Source of the DNA: Marsupella aquatica
Taxonomy: Eukaryota > Marchantiophyta
Length of the DNA stretch: 64,000 nucleotides
Assembly (NCBI GenBank): GCA_973895155.1
Contig: OZ316898.1
Coordinates: 8,370,001-8,434,000 of the forward strand
Direction: 5' to 3'
Shown here: positions 23,860-35,130 of the stretch, piece by piece
How positions within the stretch are numbered: position 1 is the stretch's first letter
Layout: each line of letters opens with the position of its first letter
Translations under genes and position numbers: made by a program
The notes under the pieces: generated by a model
What the model was told of the DNA's origin: nothing
Database searches by the model: none
What the model saw: the letters and a program-made list of their open reading frames with translations, nothing else

Positions 23860-24270
23860 ATGATGCATGTTGAGGTGAGAAAATATATCAAGGTGAGAAA
23901 AGATGTCGATAAGAGAAAAACATTTTGAGATTAGAAAAATATGTCAAGGAAAGAAAATATAACAAGGTGAGAAAAAGATGTCATATTAGAGAAAAACATT
24001 AGGAGGTGAGAAAAATAAGTCAAGGAGAGAAAAGATGGTGAGATGAGAAAAAGATGTCAATATGAGGAGAAAATGTTGAGGGTGAAGAAAGATGTTGTGG
24101 TGAGATAAAGATGACCAGGTGAGAAAAATATGGCAAAATGAGACAAATATATTATATATGTTGAGGTGAGAAAAGATCTCAAGGTGAATAAAATATGTCA
24201 AGATGAACAAAGATCTTGAGGTGAAAAGATATTATATGAAGAAAAGATGTCAAGATGAGAAAATATTTTA
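23860..24270 (+). repeat. Minisatellite array D, GGTGAGAAAA motif
   Basis: About eighteen copies of a 20-24 bp motif such as TCAAGGTGAGAAAAAGATG, related to array A at 18.05-18.47 kb. Each unit contains AGGTGAG, an exact match to the plant 5' splice-site consensus. Confidence 0.85.
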
Positions 24271-25127
24271 TCTATATTTTATTTATATTTGAAATTATTT
24301 CAAAATAATTAGAATTTTAAATTTATTAATAAATTTAATATAATTTTGATTAATTTTTTCAATTGTGGCAGGTATGGGAAGATTAAAGGGTAGCTTGGGC
24401 AGGAACTTATTGTTAGAAGGGGTGTATGGATAGATCTTAAAGTGTGGAAAAAATTATGTTTTGATCAACATTCAAAACTGATTGTCACTTTTTTTAGTTT
24501 GTAAAGGGACCTGATCAGGATTATACTGGTACATGGTAAAGGGAGGTCTCCTTGATACTTTTGCATTGCTAGAGACCCTCCTTATTTTGTTTGTACTATT
24601 AAATTCATTTTGTGCTTGGAAACATTGCTCTCCATTTTCATTCACAAAAGAAATCACTCTTTCATGTTTTTTATTTTTGGAATATTGCAAATTTGAATGA
24701 CTACTATAATAAAAAAAAGTAACATTTGATTATAGCTTTTGATATGGTCTTTGTAATCTAACCTATTTTTAATTAACCTATTTTAATTAAATTACTATCA
24801 TTATTACATTTTGCAATATTATAATACTTGCAATAATATATAGTCTCATATATATTATGTACTTTTGTATTTCATGTGTATACCTCCTTGATAGTCATGC
24901 ATGTACATTCATTCTCTTATTTTGTGTGCCCCATTGGTTCTAGCATTGGTTCCCTACTTTTGTGTCTCCCATTTGATTCCCCGTTTGTTTGGAATGTATT
25001 TATTATCTTTTGGTGCACACTAAATCTAATATAACCTTTATTCCTTCTCTTTGACATGATTAATGTTTTTTGGAATGACGACCATTTCATAAAAAGGCGC
25101 AACTTTGTATATTTAGTTTAGGATGTT
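24271..25127. other. AT-rich spacer, no gene recognised
   Basis: Very AT-rich (long A/T runs at 24280-24360 and 24710-24860). Only short frames. Confidence 0.5.
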
Positions 25128-25205
25128 GACTGGTACTCTAGGGCCCCACCAAAATAAATGTGCATGTAACAAAGATGTGCATAGAGTATATTATGTAGGA
25201 CATGA
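25128..25205 (+). repeat. Direct repeat bracketing the minisatellites, right copy
   Basis: Partner of 23001-23077. Further weak matches to the same unit (ATGTGCATA...TATGTTATGTATGA) follow at about 25215-25270 and 25500-25530, suggesting more decayed copies. Confidence 0.8.
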
Positions 25206-27176
25206 ATGAGAGTATATGTGCATATAACGAAGATGTGCATAGCATGATGGTGTGTTATGTATGACATGAATAATTGATTTTTTATCATTTCATTAATATT
25301 TAAAGAATGGGAATGGGGAATATATCTTATTTATAAAGCCCCAACTACAAGCTAGAGTTGGGGCCTAAACTTCTAGAGTGAAGAATTCCATGGCTCATCA
25401 TGTGGATGGGAAACTCATGAAATGATGGATGTAAAATAATAATCAGACATACTTTTGTTATGATTTCTATTTGCATGACATGGCCCCACCATAACATATG
25501 TGCATAGAAAAGAATATGGTATGTTATGTATGATTATTAAAATGATGACATGTATGATGGTTTTTTTGTCATTTCATTAACCTTTGAAGAATGTGAAGAA
25601 GGAATATATTTTGGTGACATTTTTATTGTCATCCCCTCTATTCATGTTCAAAGAATGGGTAGTCGGGGTTAGTTTTGTTAAATCTCATTGCCCTCTTCTC
25701 TACATATTTTGTTACATTTCATTGCCCTCTTCACTACTCAGCCAATACTCAGGCTACCTTCCCCTCAGAGGGACATTCAAAAGTTCAAAATCACACTCAA
25801 TTTCCAAAATAAGTGTCTTTGTTTTTGACCTTTCTTGGATCTGAAACTTTTCAAACAACAACCCTTCCATCTCCTCCCTCGTGCATCCCCTACACTTTTA
25901 AATGCCCTCCCTTCACCTAGCAGGCAAAACCTACAATCTGAGCACCCGAGAAATAGCTATGATCTTCATATTTTGCACATCCCCTATATAGTCTGTCTCA
26001 TTAGAGCAACTCCAACTCATACCTATCTTGGACATAGGCCCAATGATTTTGCGATTTTGTTTGTTAAGGGAAACCAGGTGGAATAATTCTGGCCTTTGAT
26101 AAAAGCATGGTGGCTCATACACGAGGCACTTTTCCATCAATCTCCACACTAGATAATTGTGGACATACAGCAGAGGCCTTTTAGCATGTTGACTGAATCT
26201 TATAGAATAGTCACTCTGTCAGTTAATTGACTTCCTGAGCAGGTTTTGTGATCTCTTCCAACACCTTCAGGTTTCAGAAATTTTTCTGGAGAAGTTCGAC
26301 GTATCCAGACAATTTGCTTCCTTTGGCGGGACTGAAGGCAAAATCAGTGAAACTTCAGTGAAACCGGAGCGAACATTTGTAAACTTGAGACATGAAAGAG
26401 TAACACGTCTTTAATCGGCATCGTCCTTCTCGTCAAGAGTGTCCCAACTGCAGGGCCCACATAATTGCAACAGCCGGGAGCACAGAACCTCTTGAGCAGA
26501 TGGGAAATTTTCATAAATTGAACAATGTGACTCTGCCATACATTTCAACGACAATCGAAAGGAAGGTGTACACGTGACGCGGTTGTGTTGAACCCACATC
26601 CACTTTGTGCAACCTTTGTGACGGTCACTGTGTACAAGATGCATGTGAAAGCCACAGCAGAAATAGCAACGATGCCATCTCAAACTATCCTATCTCAAAC
26701 TCCGAGCTTCTTGTTTTGAGAAAATACTTAGGTGCATGGAATGAAGTACCTTGGCTGCGGCACCCATTGTTTCATGAGCTCTTTAATCACAAGCTTCAGG
26801 GCTAACTTGAATATGTAGGCAGACCACCGAAAAAACTCACTCTGTAATATCACAACCAAGTGCAACATTGAATGTGGGCTCTTGCAGCCTGCACTGGTCT
26901 TAGATCAAGAAATTTCTTTTCAGCAAAATTCTTCTCATCACAGTGAAATGTGTTCCGGTAGCAGGATCATTGCTTGAAAATAGGAAAACTCATCAGCTTA
27001 TCCCTGTTACACTTATATAATTGACTACTGTCACAAAGTTTTTAAATGCGGACTAGAAAGCTCTGCACATAAGAAATTTGGACACTATAAACCTTTCCGG
27101 ACTGCCAGAATTGGGAAAAATATGCTAATCTCCCAAATCCAGATGGACAATGCACAGGATTACTACTACACCTACA
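25206..27176. other. Intergenic, no confident gene
   Basis: A possible small spliced gene on the minus strand at 26.4-26.8 kb was examined and not accepted because the phases do not join. The part adjoining 27177 should be the 3' untranslated region of the next gene. Confidence 0.4.
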
Positions 27177-30100
27177 TCACTTGTACTTATCCATAATCCT
27201 TCGTGCCTCTTCCAAGGCATCATCAGTGCTCTTCGATTTATCAGAAGAACCATCCCCACCTTTACCAGATGAGCTATTGCTGTCACCCTTAGTTAAAAAG
27301 AAATACCCGGCGTAACTTAAAGCTCCAATTGCCTGTGACACATGACCATGAAACGTCCAAGATGTAGGATTGCAAATGAGAACCTTAACACCACCGGAAA
27401 AGTTTTTCTAGCAACCATATAGGAGCTCATGCCCTGATTGAGAAGCTGGGGTTTAAACTGAATGATACTAAAAGCAATATCAAAGTGCGCAAACCAGAGA
27501 ATGAGTTTTCATTCCTTCAACCATCAGCCCACAGGTGGCTCAATCAGTGCTGTGCCAGGCTCAATCCGTAGAGCTACAAATTGTTATTTCGGAAGGAGAA
27601 CCGAAACGGGGTTGTAAAGAGCACAATCTTTTAAGCCTCTTTGAAAGAATCGGCGACTAATCCACATCAGAAGATCAACTCACCCCTTTAGGACCTAGAA
27701 AGAAAGGCATTTGCCCTAAATTACGGATCTTATCAGGAATCAGAGTTACCAAGGTCTGATGACAGGAAATGTCTACCATCATAACAAGTTGAACTCTACT
27801 GCCCAACTGATCTTCCTGTGTCTTTCATACTATCTCCTCAGGAATATCAAACACTCCACAAAGGCCAAAAGTTGTTGTCACACTCTTAATGATTGAAGTA
27901 CAAGAGGTGGTATGAGGAGCCTACAGTCGAGTATGTAACGGGTGGAGACATTGAAAAACAGATGAGTAGGGAATGAAAGAAGATGTGTACTACTTACTAT
28001 TCAACTTGCGGCTCAAACGATGCGCAAGCTTAGGTAACAAAGCTTACCAGAATAAATGTGACCGTCGAAAACAGGGACCTCAACAGAAACGATGCCAAAA
28101 CTACACCAGCCAATCCAACCCCTGCCTGAGCCACAGGCCTCGGTACTGATTCCTGAAACATCAGAACCAAACAAATGAAGTCCACAGATCCCCAAGCAGA
28201 AGAAACGAAAGACGGAGGACAAATTGGTCGAATTTGATTTACAACAATGGGAAGATTCTACGGAATGCTATTTATTAGAATGAATTTACCGGCTTTCTCT
28301 GAGGATGTGACCATCGGCACTATTAAGTCTGCAGGATACCATTGATAGTAGATCCAAGTGGACTGAGTGTAACTAGTTGGCCGCAATTACGACACACATA
28401 AAAATAGCAGGACCGTAACGCGCATGGGGAGGGAATTCGCCTACCGGAACCAGTTTCGTCCCAGTTTCAAGACCTTGCTTCCCAAGCCTCAACAAAGTAC
28501 CTGCAACTGCACGAAGAATACATGGCATGATCAGTCTCAGCTGTTAAAACCTGCAGAGAGAGACTCACCGTATGACTCATACATACCTCCCAGTTACTCT
28601 GAGCACTAATTTTCTGTTTCAAAGAGAGAAAACGCATGGGAACGCACAGGTCAAAAAACGTCCATGCATATATCCCAAAGCACAAAAGTGAACGAACTAT
28701 ACATGGATCAAGGGTAATGAGTTTAGGAATCTCTCATTGCGATCGAGTTGGTAAGGAACATGTCGCACAGGGTTGATGTACTTCACAAACTTTACATCCT
28801 CAAAAACCAATTGATTCAAGGTTCTCTAGGGGACGTATTCCAATCTTCCAGATTTTCCAGTTTTTCAGATTCTTATTGAATCTTCCAAAACAGATTGGTG
28901 TATACTCAGTTTCCCAATTTTTCCTGATTTTCACTACTTCCATTTCTTGCTAAAATTCTCCAAGCACTCGAAAACAGTGGACGGAATAGACGTACTGTAG
29001 ATCTTTTCCATCTTTCCCCCGGTCTCGGTTTCTTTGTTCCCATTTGAAGATTTCCTCTAGTTCATTTTCTTGTTGAAAAATCCTCCACGCACTTGAAAAT
29101 GGTCGACGGTATTTCCGCACATGTTTTCCAACTTTCGCAGCTCCTCAGACTCTTGTCTACATTTACTTAGGGGGTCGTTGGCACGCAGGACGAGAGGGTT
29201 CGACCAACGCGAACTTGCTGCCATTCTAATTTCTCTAGAATAATTTCACAAAAATAAGTTGCGCCGATGAAATTGCCACCAAATAGTACGAGAAAATTTG
29301 CTTCAACTGTGGTGTCCAGTGCACAGCTCAAGCTCAAAGAACATGCGCGACTCGAGCGCCTTAGATGTTCGAGAAAATATCAAGCATTGTCTCATTGAAA
29401 AATGAAAAAACACGTCTCGAGATTGAAGATCTGAATTACACGAACCGCCAAAGCCCTTGTCAAAGTCCAAGGCTTATGCCCGACACGCAGCGACTGGGAG
29501 AAAATGCTACCAATGAAGAGCAGAAACTCAAGGATGGTTCACATCAAGCATCTTGAGGCAGCACCCTTTCTGACATTCAATTAAATCTCCTATCCGCATG
29601 CTTCAAGTGCATCAGACCAATTTTTCTTGTTTTGCAGTCCTCCACGAGTAGGGACACAATGCGCATTTCTCTACAGACACACAAGCACGAGATGGGAAAA
29701 AAATTGGACCATAACAGAGGCACACTAAACTCCGTCGTTCACATTTTAACCCGTAACACCAGTTGATTTGGTAAATGGAGCTCACTCATCTCATCCACCA
29801 TTGCAGCACCTGTACATGCGTTAGAGAGCCACGAGAGGAGAGGAGAGGAGAGGAGAGGAGAGGAGAGGAGGGGAGAAGAGAGGAGAGGAGATGCAGAGAG
29901 GTGCACTGACCGTTGGTAAGGTCTGGCTTCTCGGCAGCAATTCGAAGTGTTAGCCTGCGAGGAACAGGAGTAGCGGCCGAATTCCTCCTCCGCCCAGCAG
30001 AAGAAGCAGCTGACAATCCGCTCCAATTCAACTTCACGAATCCGCCCGAGCAGGCGCGCCATCCGAGGCTGAGGCGGCCAGCATCAGCATTGTGGCTGGA

Positions 30101-30433
30101 ACGCCCACTCGACCTCGGTGTAGACAAGGAGCACGTAGTTACTGCCGCTGCCACACTGCTGCTGCTGAGGAGCCCACAGCAAGCGCCGCCATCTCGACCC
30201 GACGACGAGAGTCCAGAAGAATCAGAAGCAGAAGCAGACTCCCAAGAATGGGCTCTGCACGAGGAGCACGAAGAGGAGGAGAAATCCCACGCTGCTGCAC
30301 CGCGACGCACAAAATTTGCTTTGCTCCCATGATGCTGCTCGACAGCGTGCTTGCTGCCACAGCGTGTTGCTGCTGTGGGCGGGTGCAGAGAGGCAGAGGG
30401 CGTCATCGGCGTGGCCACTGCAGCCATAGCCAT
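27177..30433 (-). CDS. Putative plastid-targeted membrane protein, five exons
   Basis: Exons on the minus strand: 29911-30433, 29786-29809 (24 bases), 28445-28500, 28048-28152 and 27177-27332. All junctions are GT-AG with consistent phases and give 287 residues. The first ~160 residues are Ser/Ala/Arg-rich and end near RRLTLRIAAEKPDL, like a transit-peptide cleavage region, though the presequence would be unusually long. A conserved-looking core follows: MVDEMSTLLRLGKQGLETG at about 178-196, SVPRPVAQAGVG at 203-214, two closely spaced membrane segments (about 211-250), then a Gly/Ser linker and an acidic C-terminus ending EEARRIMDKYK. It resembles an uncharacterised family of small plant chloroplast membrane proteins. 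I know no function. The 3' exons are firmer than the first exon. Confidence 0.75.
29832..29893 (+). repeat. GAGAG pentanucleotide microsatellite in a 101-base intron
   Basis: About twelve units of GGAGA/GAGAG with one interruption. On the coding (minus) strand this is a CTCTC pyrimidine tract that fills about 60 of the 101 bases of intron 1 (29810-29910), leading into the acceptor at 29810. Confidence 0.95.
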
Positions 30434-33400
30434 ATTTGTCTACACTGCTATATTTCTTCTCTGCTTTCGTTTCGCTTCGTTTGTTGGAAGATTGCCACTG
30501 GATTCTGATTGAGGCGAGAGGATGCTTGTGACTTTTTTCAGATGGCGAATCGTTACGGCTTTACGGGAAACCCGGAACTCACGTTACGGACTCCAGGCAC
30601 ACATTCATGATGTACAGTACTGTAGTTAACACAGCTACTCGCAACTAAGCGAACCCAGAGACATGATCCCACATGCCAAAAACCCAATCAAGGGTGAACA
30701 AAAGGACCAGGCACTAACCTAGTCAAGGGTGAACAAAAGGGGGCAGGCACTAGCCTAGCGCAACCCAAGGAGAACAAAATACATACAAACCCCAGTTTGA
30801 ACTGAAGGACACGTTGTCGTGTTGTCTGACACGACAACTTGTCATTTGTCGGCTCCAAAAGGGGGTCAAATGTTGTATATTTGCCTATATTCCCCAGCTG
30901 GTTGACCCTGAACTCTCCCGAACCCCTCCCGGCCCAGTCCAGAAGTCTCCCAAACCCCTCCTGGTCCGGTCCCGGACTCCCCCGGATTAGCGAGCCGGCC
31001 CCCCGGTTCGGGGTTGGTGCGGGTTGTGGGCCGGTCAGGGCCGGGGCCGGGACGACCGGGTGTGACACATGTTGGATGTCGGGGTCCAGAATCCTCATTT
31101 GTTGGACAAGTCCAAACTGGGATACAAACCGAAACTCTACCTATCAGCAAATTGAAGAGCCTGGTAAGGTAAAGCTCACGCGTAAACTGCATAGGAGAGT
31201 CAAGCAAGGGAATCTGACTAGATGCCCTAATTCCAACCGCCTCTCCTTGACGACAAAAGAGGGAGACAGTAGTCCAATGCTCATGCATTGCAAGTGAAGA
31301 CTATTGAGCTAGGATTGTTGGGACTACTAAGGACAAGCAGAATCTCAAGGGCTGCTAGTAAGAACTATTCAAGTTGATGGGGGTCAAGTAGTATCCTCCA
31401 TTTGAGCATAACTCAAAAAGAATAATAATTCAGCTTATCATGAATTAAATGCACCAGAAAAGTGATCATTAGTAAGTGATTCGGACTGCTTACACGGGAA
31501 GGGCTATTAGTAGAAATCAATGTCTATCTGAGTGATTGAGGGGGTTTAGGAAAAGGACTATGGCAACTCAAGTATTCCTACAATTTAGAGCATGTCTTAT
31601 TTTTGAAAGGGGTTTATCTCAATGAGATGGACCTGAGAAAGAGTGTCATTATTTAAGACATTGCTATGTGGCGCATCTCTGTTTCAGTCTTATTAGTCCA
31701 TTTTTTAATTATTTACATTTTATTTGGCCTATGAGGGTTGTCTTTTTTGTTATTCCATCAGTTTTGAATTTATCTGAGACCCATTATATGTTTTTGTTAT
31801 TTCAAAATCCTGTGTTTTCCAATTTTGCTGTTGTCCTCCTTTCCACTTAAGGGGTTCCATTAAATCTGCCCTCAGTTTGCCGTAGATAACTGAGCCCTTT
31901 CCTCCTTTCCGGTCATTGGCTTGTCATGAACACGATTGTTCCAGTGAGATGTACTCAAATTCATTTTCGCCCATGTTTCAACGATTAGAGGGGTTTTGAC
32001 TGTAGGAAACTTTTAGAACATTATTCTAGAGTGCTTCGAAAGCTTGATGAGTTGCTGTAGCGATTCCATTCCACGATGCAGAGGCCGCGCGGAGCCAATT
32101 GTGTGTGTGTATGTATGCGAGCTCCGCTAAAGCAAAGTTGATTGTTTCGAGTAGGTTGAAAGTTGGGCTTGTACTCGACGATTCGCTGCTTTGTGAAGTT
32201 GACAGATTGCACATGAGTAGAATTGGCGTGAGTACAGTCCATCTTTCGAAGCAGAGGATGTAACGTCTGACGCAGAGGATGTAACGTCTGACGCAGAGGA
32301 TGTAAGGAAGCTTGTGAACTTTCTCAACCACTGCATTCGGGTTCCACATACTTCTAGCCACCTCAAACCTCCTTGTACCGCTTGTGGTTTTCAGTATGAA
32401 TCGCTGACACTAACTAGCTCTAAATAAGACCGGAACGTATCCTTCAGAACAACAATAACAACAATGCGATCAATGAGGTTGGGCAGTACCCAAGCTGGGA
32501 TTTTGAAATCCTATCTCTCTTTCGCTTCAAAAGATTGAAGAGAGCAGAAACCAACACAATACATTTTTAACACAAAAACTCAAATGGATACCTCAAATCT
32601 TTGTCAACCAATTGGCCAAGAGCAGAAAGCACACATTGAAAATGCCAAATTGATGGTTTCTAATAATCGAGTGTGATGGAATGGTCTGCACATCCCGAAA
32701 CATAGCTAGTCGCACTCCTACTTAGAAGGCTGCAAAGGATTGGTAACGAATTGGTGAAACACTGTCCTTTACTGTCTGCAAATACGAGGTAGGAAAAACA
32801 CGAACGTCCCTGTGTATTCGCCAAATGACTCTGAACAGCCCATCGAATTAAGCCAACTATTATTTATAGAAGAAAAATGTAGATTGCAGGCCCAAGTGAA
32901 AAGTATCCCGAGAGGCAAACGTCAGGCTCATCTTAATAGTGGCAGCTGTGGTTCAACGATGAGCCAGCTATAAACTAGAATCTCAGCAAAACCCGGAGAC
33001 ATCCTTCTCTTTTCACCGTTGCTCCAATTATAATTGTTGAATCCCATGTTACATTCGTACAATCCAATTGGGCCTCTTTGAAATATAGAACATCTTGAGC
33101 CCATATAAGAAATTTCTCGAGAGCTTTTGTACAATGATCTATAGAGCAACCCAGTAATTGGTTTGCAATTGACCAATCATGACTGGGAATTGCAACCCAG
33201 AAAAAGTTTTCTTACAGATTTTCCCCTTTGAATCTTTGAACCAAGTGGACGAAGGGGCAGCACACTGAAAATGGAGGTTGATCGAAAGAGGGATAGATGC
33301 ACACAACGAAACGAGACCGAGAGCCTAAAACCTCCTCTTTGAATCCGGAAACCCAAATTCTTGGGAGCAATCCAAGTTCTAATCTAAAATGAGGGCAAAA

Positions 33401-33670
33401 GGTTGCCAAAGAGTCTAAATTTCAAAACATGTAGGATCCTTCAAACATACTACACAGTGGAAATCATCGTGTGAAGATCACTAGAGCATGCATCTACGTG
33501 AATCACACTGCAAAAATCAGAACACTTTGCGCTGAATCGGTTGTTTCCACTCAAGAAAAATGACACCATGTTTCAATGTCGACAAGGAACTCGTCCAGCA
33601 GGCGACGAAGCCTTCAAGGCTCCCACTAATATGATTAGCGAATAATGTGATGCAAATTAAACATCTAGCT
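30434..33670. other. Intergenic with GC-rich block and short repeats, no gene called
   Basis: Around 30890-31070 there is a GC-rich block full of CCGG and CCCGG words with overlapping open frames on both strands, probably compositional. Sequence at 31125-31170 resembles 2890-2950. A short tandem repeat lies at 32251-32305. The minus-strand frame at 32026-32361 spans that repeat and has no recognisable domain. Confidence 0.4.
32251..32305 (+). repeat. 21-bp tandem repeat
   Basis: Nearly three copies of GCAGAGGATGTAACGTCTGAC, essentially perfect. The 21-base period keeps frames open on both strands. Confidence 0.95.
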
Positions 33671-35130
33671 TTACCAGTTGGAATTACAAGAGTTCATTAT
33701 TTGACGCAAATCCTTTCCTTCCAGAGCCAAGGCCCTTTCAGGTGCTTGGAGTCTTAGCTCATACAGGCGATTGTTTTCCACAGCCAGAGTGGAGAGATAA
33801 CGCCTGCTCCTCCAGTTTTGCCGCACGATCCGTTGGCATCACAGCCAGCTCCTTGGTACTGGCATATGTCGTCACGTCCACCTATATCAATAGTGATAAC
33901 ATGTCAACTTACTGCAACAAATTAATTTTGCTACAATCTACAGGCCGAGCTCTGACAATTCATGACCACCTCGAGGATTGTTGCTATGACAACATCAAGT
34001 TTGTTAGCTATGCAAATGGCTAACGCCGCTAGATTGCTTACCTGCCATCCTCTGCTATGGTAGAACTGACGAGTTTCTAGCCAAATACCTTATGCAAACA
34101 CTTGATCCCGTCACAAATAGAATGGGGAACAGAATCTCACACCCAGGAGTGCAAGTATTGATATGTCACTCATTCACTGTACGCTTCCTAAGAATTACCA
34201 ATAGGTTACAATTTAAAACAGAATCAGAGAAACAAATGGACTATGCACTAGACAATTTGGTGAGACTATTTCACGCTTAATTCACCAATTCTTGTTTTCA
34301 AAACTCTCCTACCCAACAACTAGAATGGATACTTCCGAAGAATCATATTGATTTGACGAGCTAAGGTCCCAAAGGCGAAGGCAAAGATCATTTACAAGAT
34401 GGGAAAGGCGACGGATAATGGAGCAAAGGAACATGGGATAGATTAGGGGTTACAGGGCCGTAGCCTTCTCACTCCTGCCCACTTCAAAAGACGAAATTCC
34501 TCTCAATCTCTGGTCTAAAGTGTTGATTTGGTTGCAAATGAAAGAAGATAAAGTTTTGTACCTCTACGCCGTAGTAGAGCCATCATCGCCAATCCTAGAA
34601 TTGGCAGAAACGACCTTCGACTCTCTTCGTACCCCAAGCCAGTAGACGTAAATTCTGCAAATTTCTTGCTTCAGAACCTTTTGAGCCAGTCGTTCTGGAG
34701 TTCCAAGATCTTCCACACTCTTGTACGGAGGCGAGGAAGGCGAGCTGACGTCACAACAACATTTTCGTCCAGATTGAGGGGGTCTCGGAAGAAGACATCT
34801 GCGCCAGCTCCTCTCACTTGGATCCAACCTGAAGGATAGCTAAAAATATATCCGTCCAGCCTATCAACTTATTCTCTGTAATTTGAGGCGCCTAGATCGG
34901 TGGCTAGAGCTGCCCATTGATTGAGAAGGTGCACGACAGAGTACAACCTTTCGGATATCATCCCCTCTCTGCTGCTCTGCTCTCAATCTTAGTCTACAGG
35001 ACCTTTGGAGCAATTTCCAGTGGCTGACGGCCCAATAATTGCTTGGAGGACCGGGATTTCATCAATTGCACCGTCGTCTTGGCCTCCATGGCTGTCCCAG
35101 AGTGCCAGGTCAAGGTCTAGAACGTCTATC
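33671..35130 (-). pseudogene. PsbP-domain protein (PPD-type) pseudogene
   Basis: Three exon-like blocks on the minus strand, 35003-35130, 34562-34828 and 33671-33881, with intact GT-AG borders. In successive frames they give blocks typical of plant thylakoid-lumen PsbP-domain proteins: WIQVRGAGADVFFRDPLNLDEN, then SSPSSPPYKSVEDLGTPE, then LGVRRES, then ELAVMPTDRAAKL, then a block with AVENNRLYELRLQAPE. The reading frame is broken several times: one base missing near 34755 after the DENVV codons, a compensating +1/-1 pair around 34635-34660, about four bases missing near 34577 and about two missing near 33807. Introns are retained, so this is not a processed copy but a decayed duplicate or lost gene. 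A 5' exon with the transit peptide was not identified with confidence. Assignment to the family is firm; the PPD5-like subfamily is my recollection. Confidence 0.75.

Noticed and set aside
23095-24270. CRISPR-like spaced repeats
   Set aside because: The spacers are themselves degenerate repeat copies and the genome is eukaryotic.
26411-26805. Possible small minus-strand membrane-protein gene (ATG at 26774, a hydrophobic exon, an acidic C-terminus at 26411)
   Set aside because: The pieces look coding, but no combination of GT-AG sites joins them in matching phases.
29739-30508. Plus-strand frames of about 139 codons and alternative minus frames
   Set aside because: They are shadows of the GC-rich first exon of the plastid protein. 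Only the frame starting at 30433 joins downstream exons in phase.
30890-31070. GC-rich block as a gene or CpG-island promoter
   Set aside because: Frames are open on both strands with no domain or splice context. It is a low-complexity CCGG-rich sequence.
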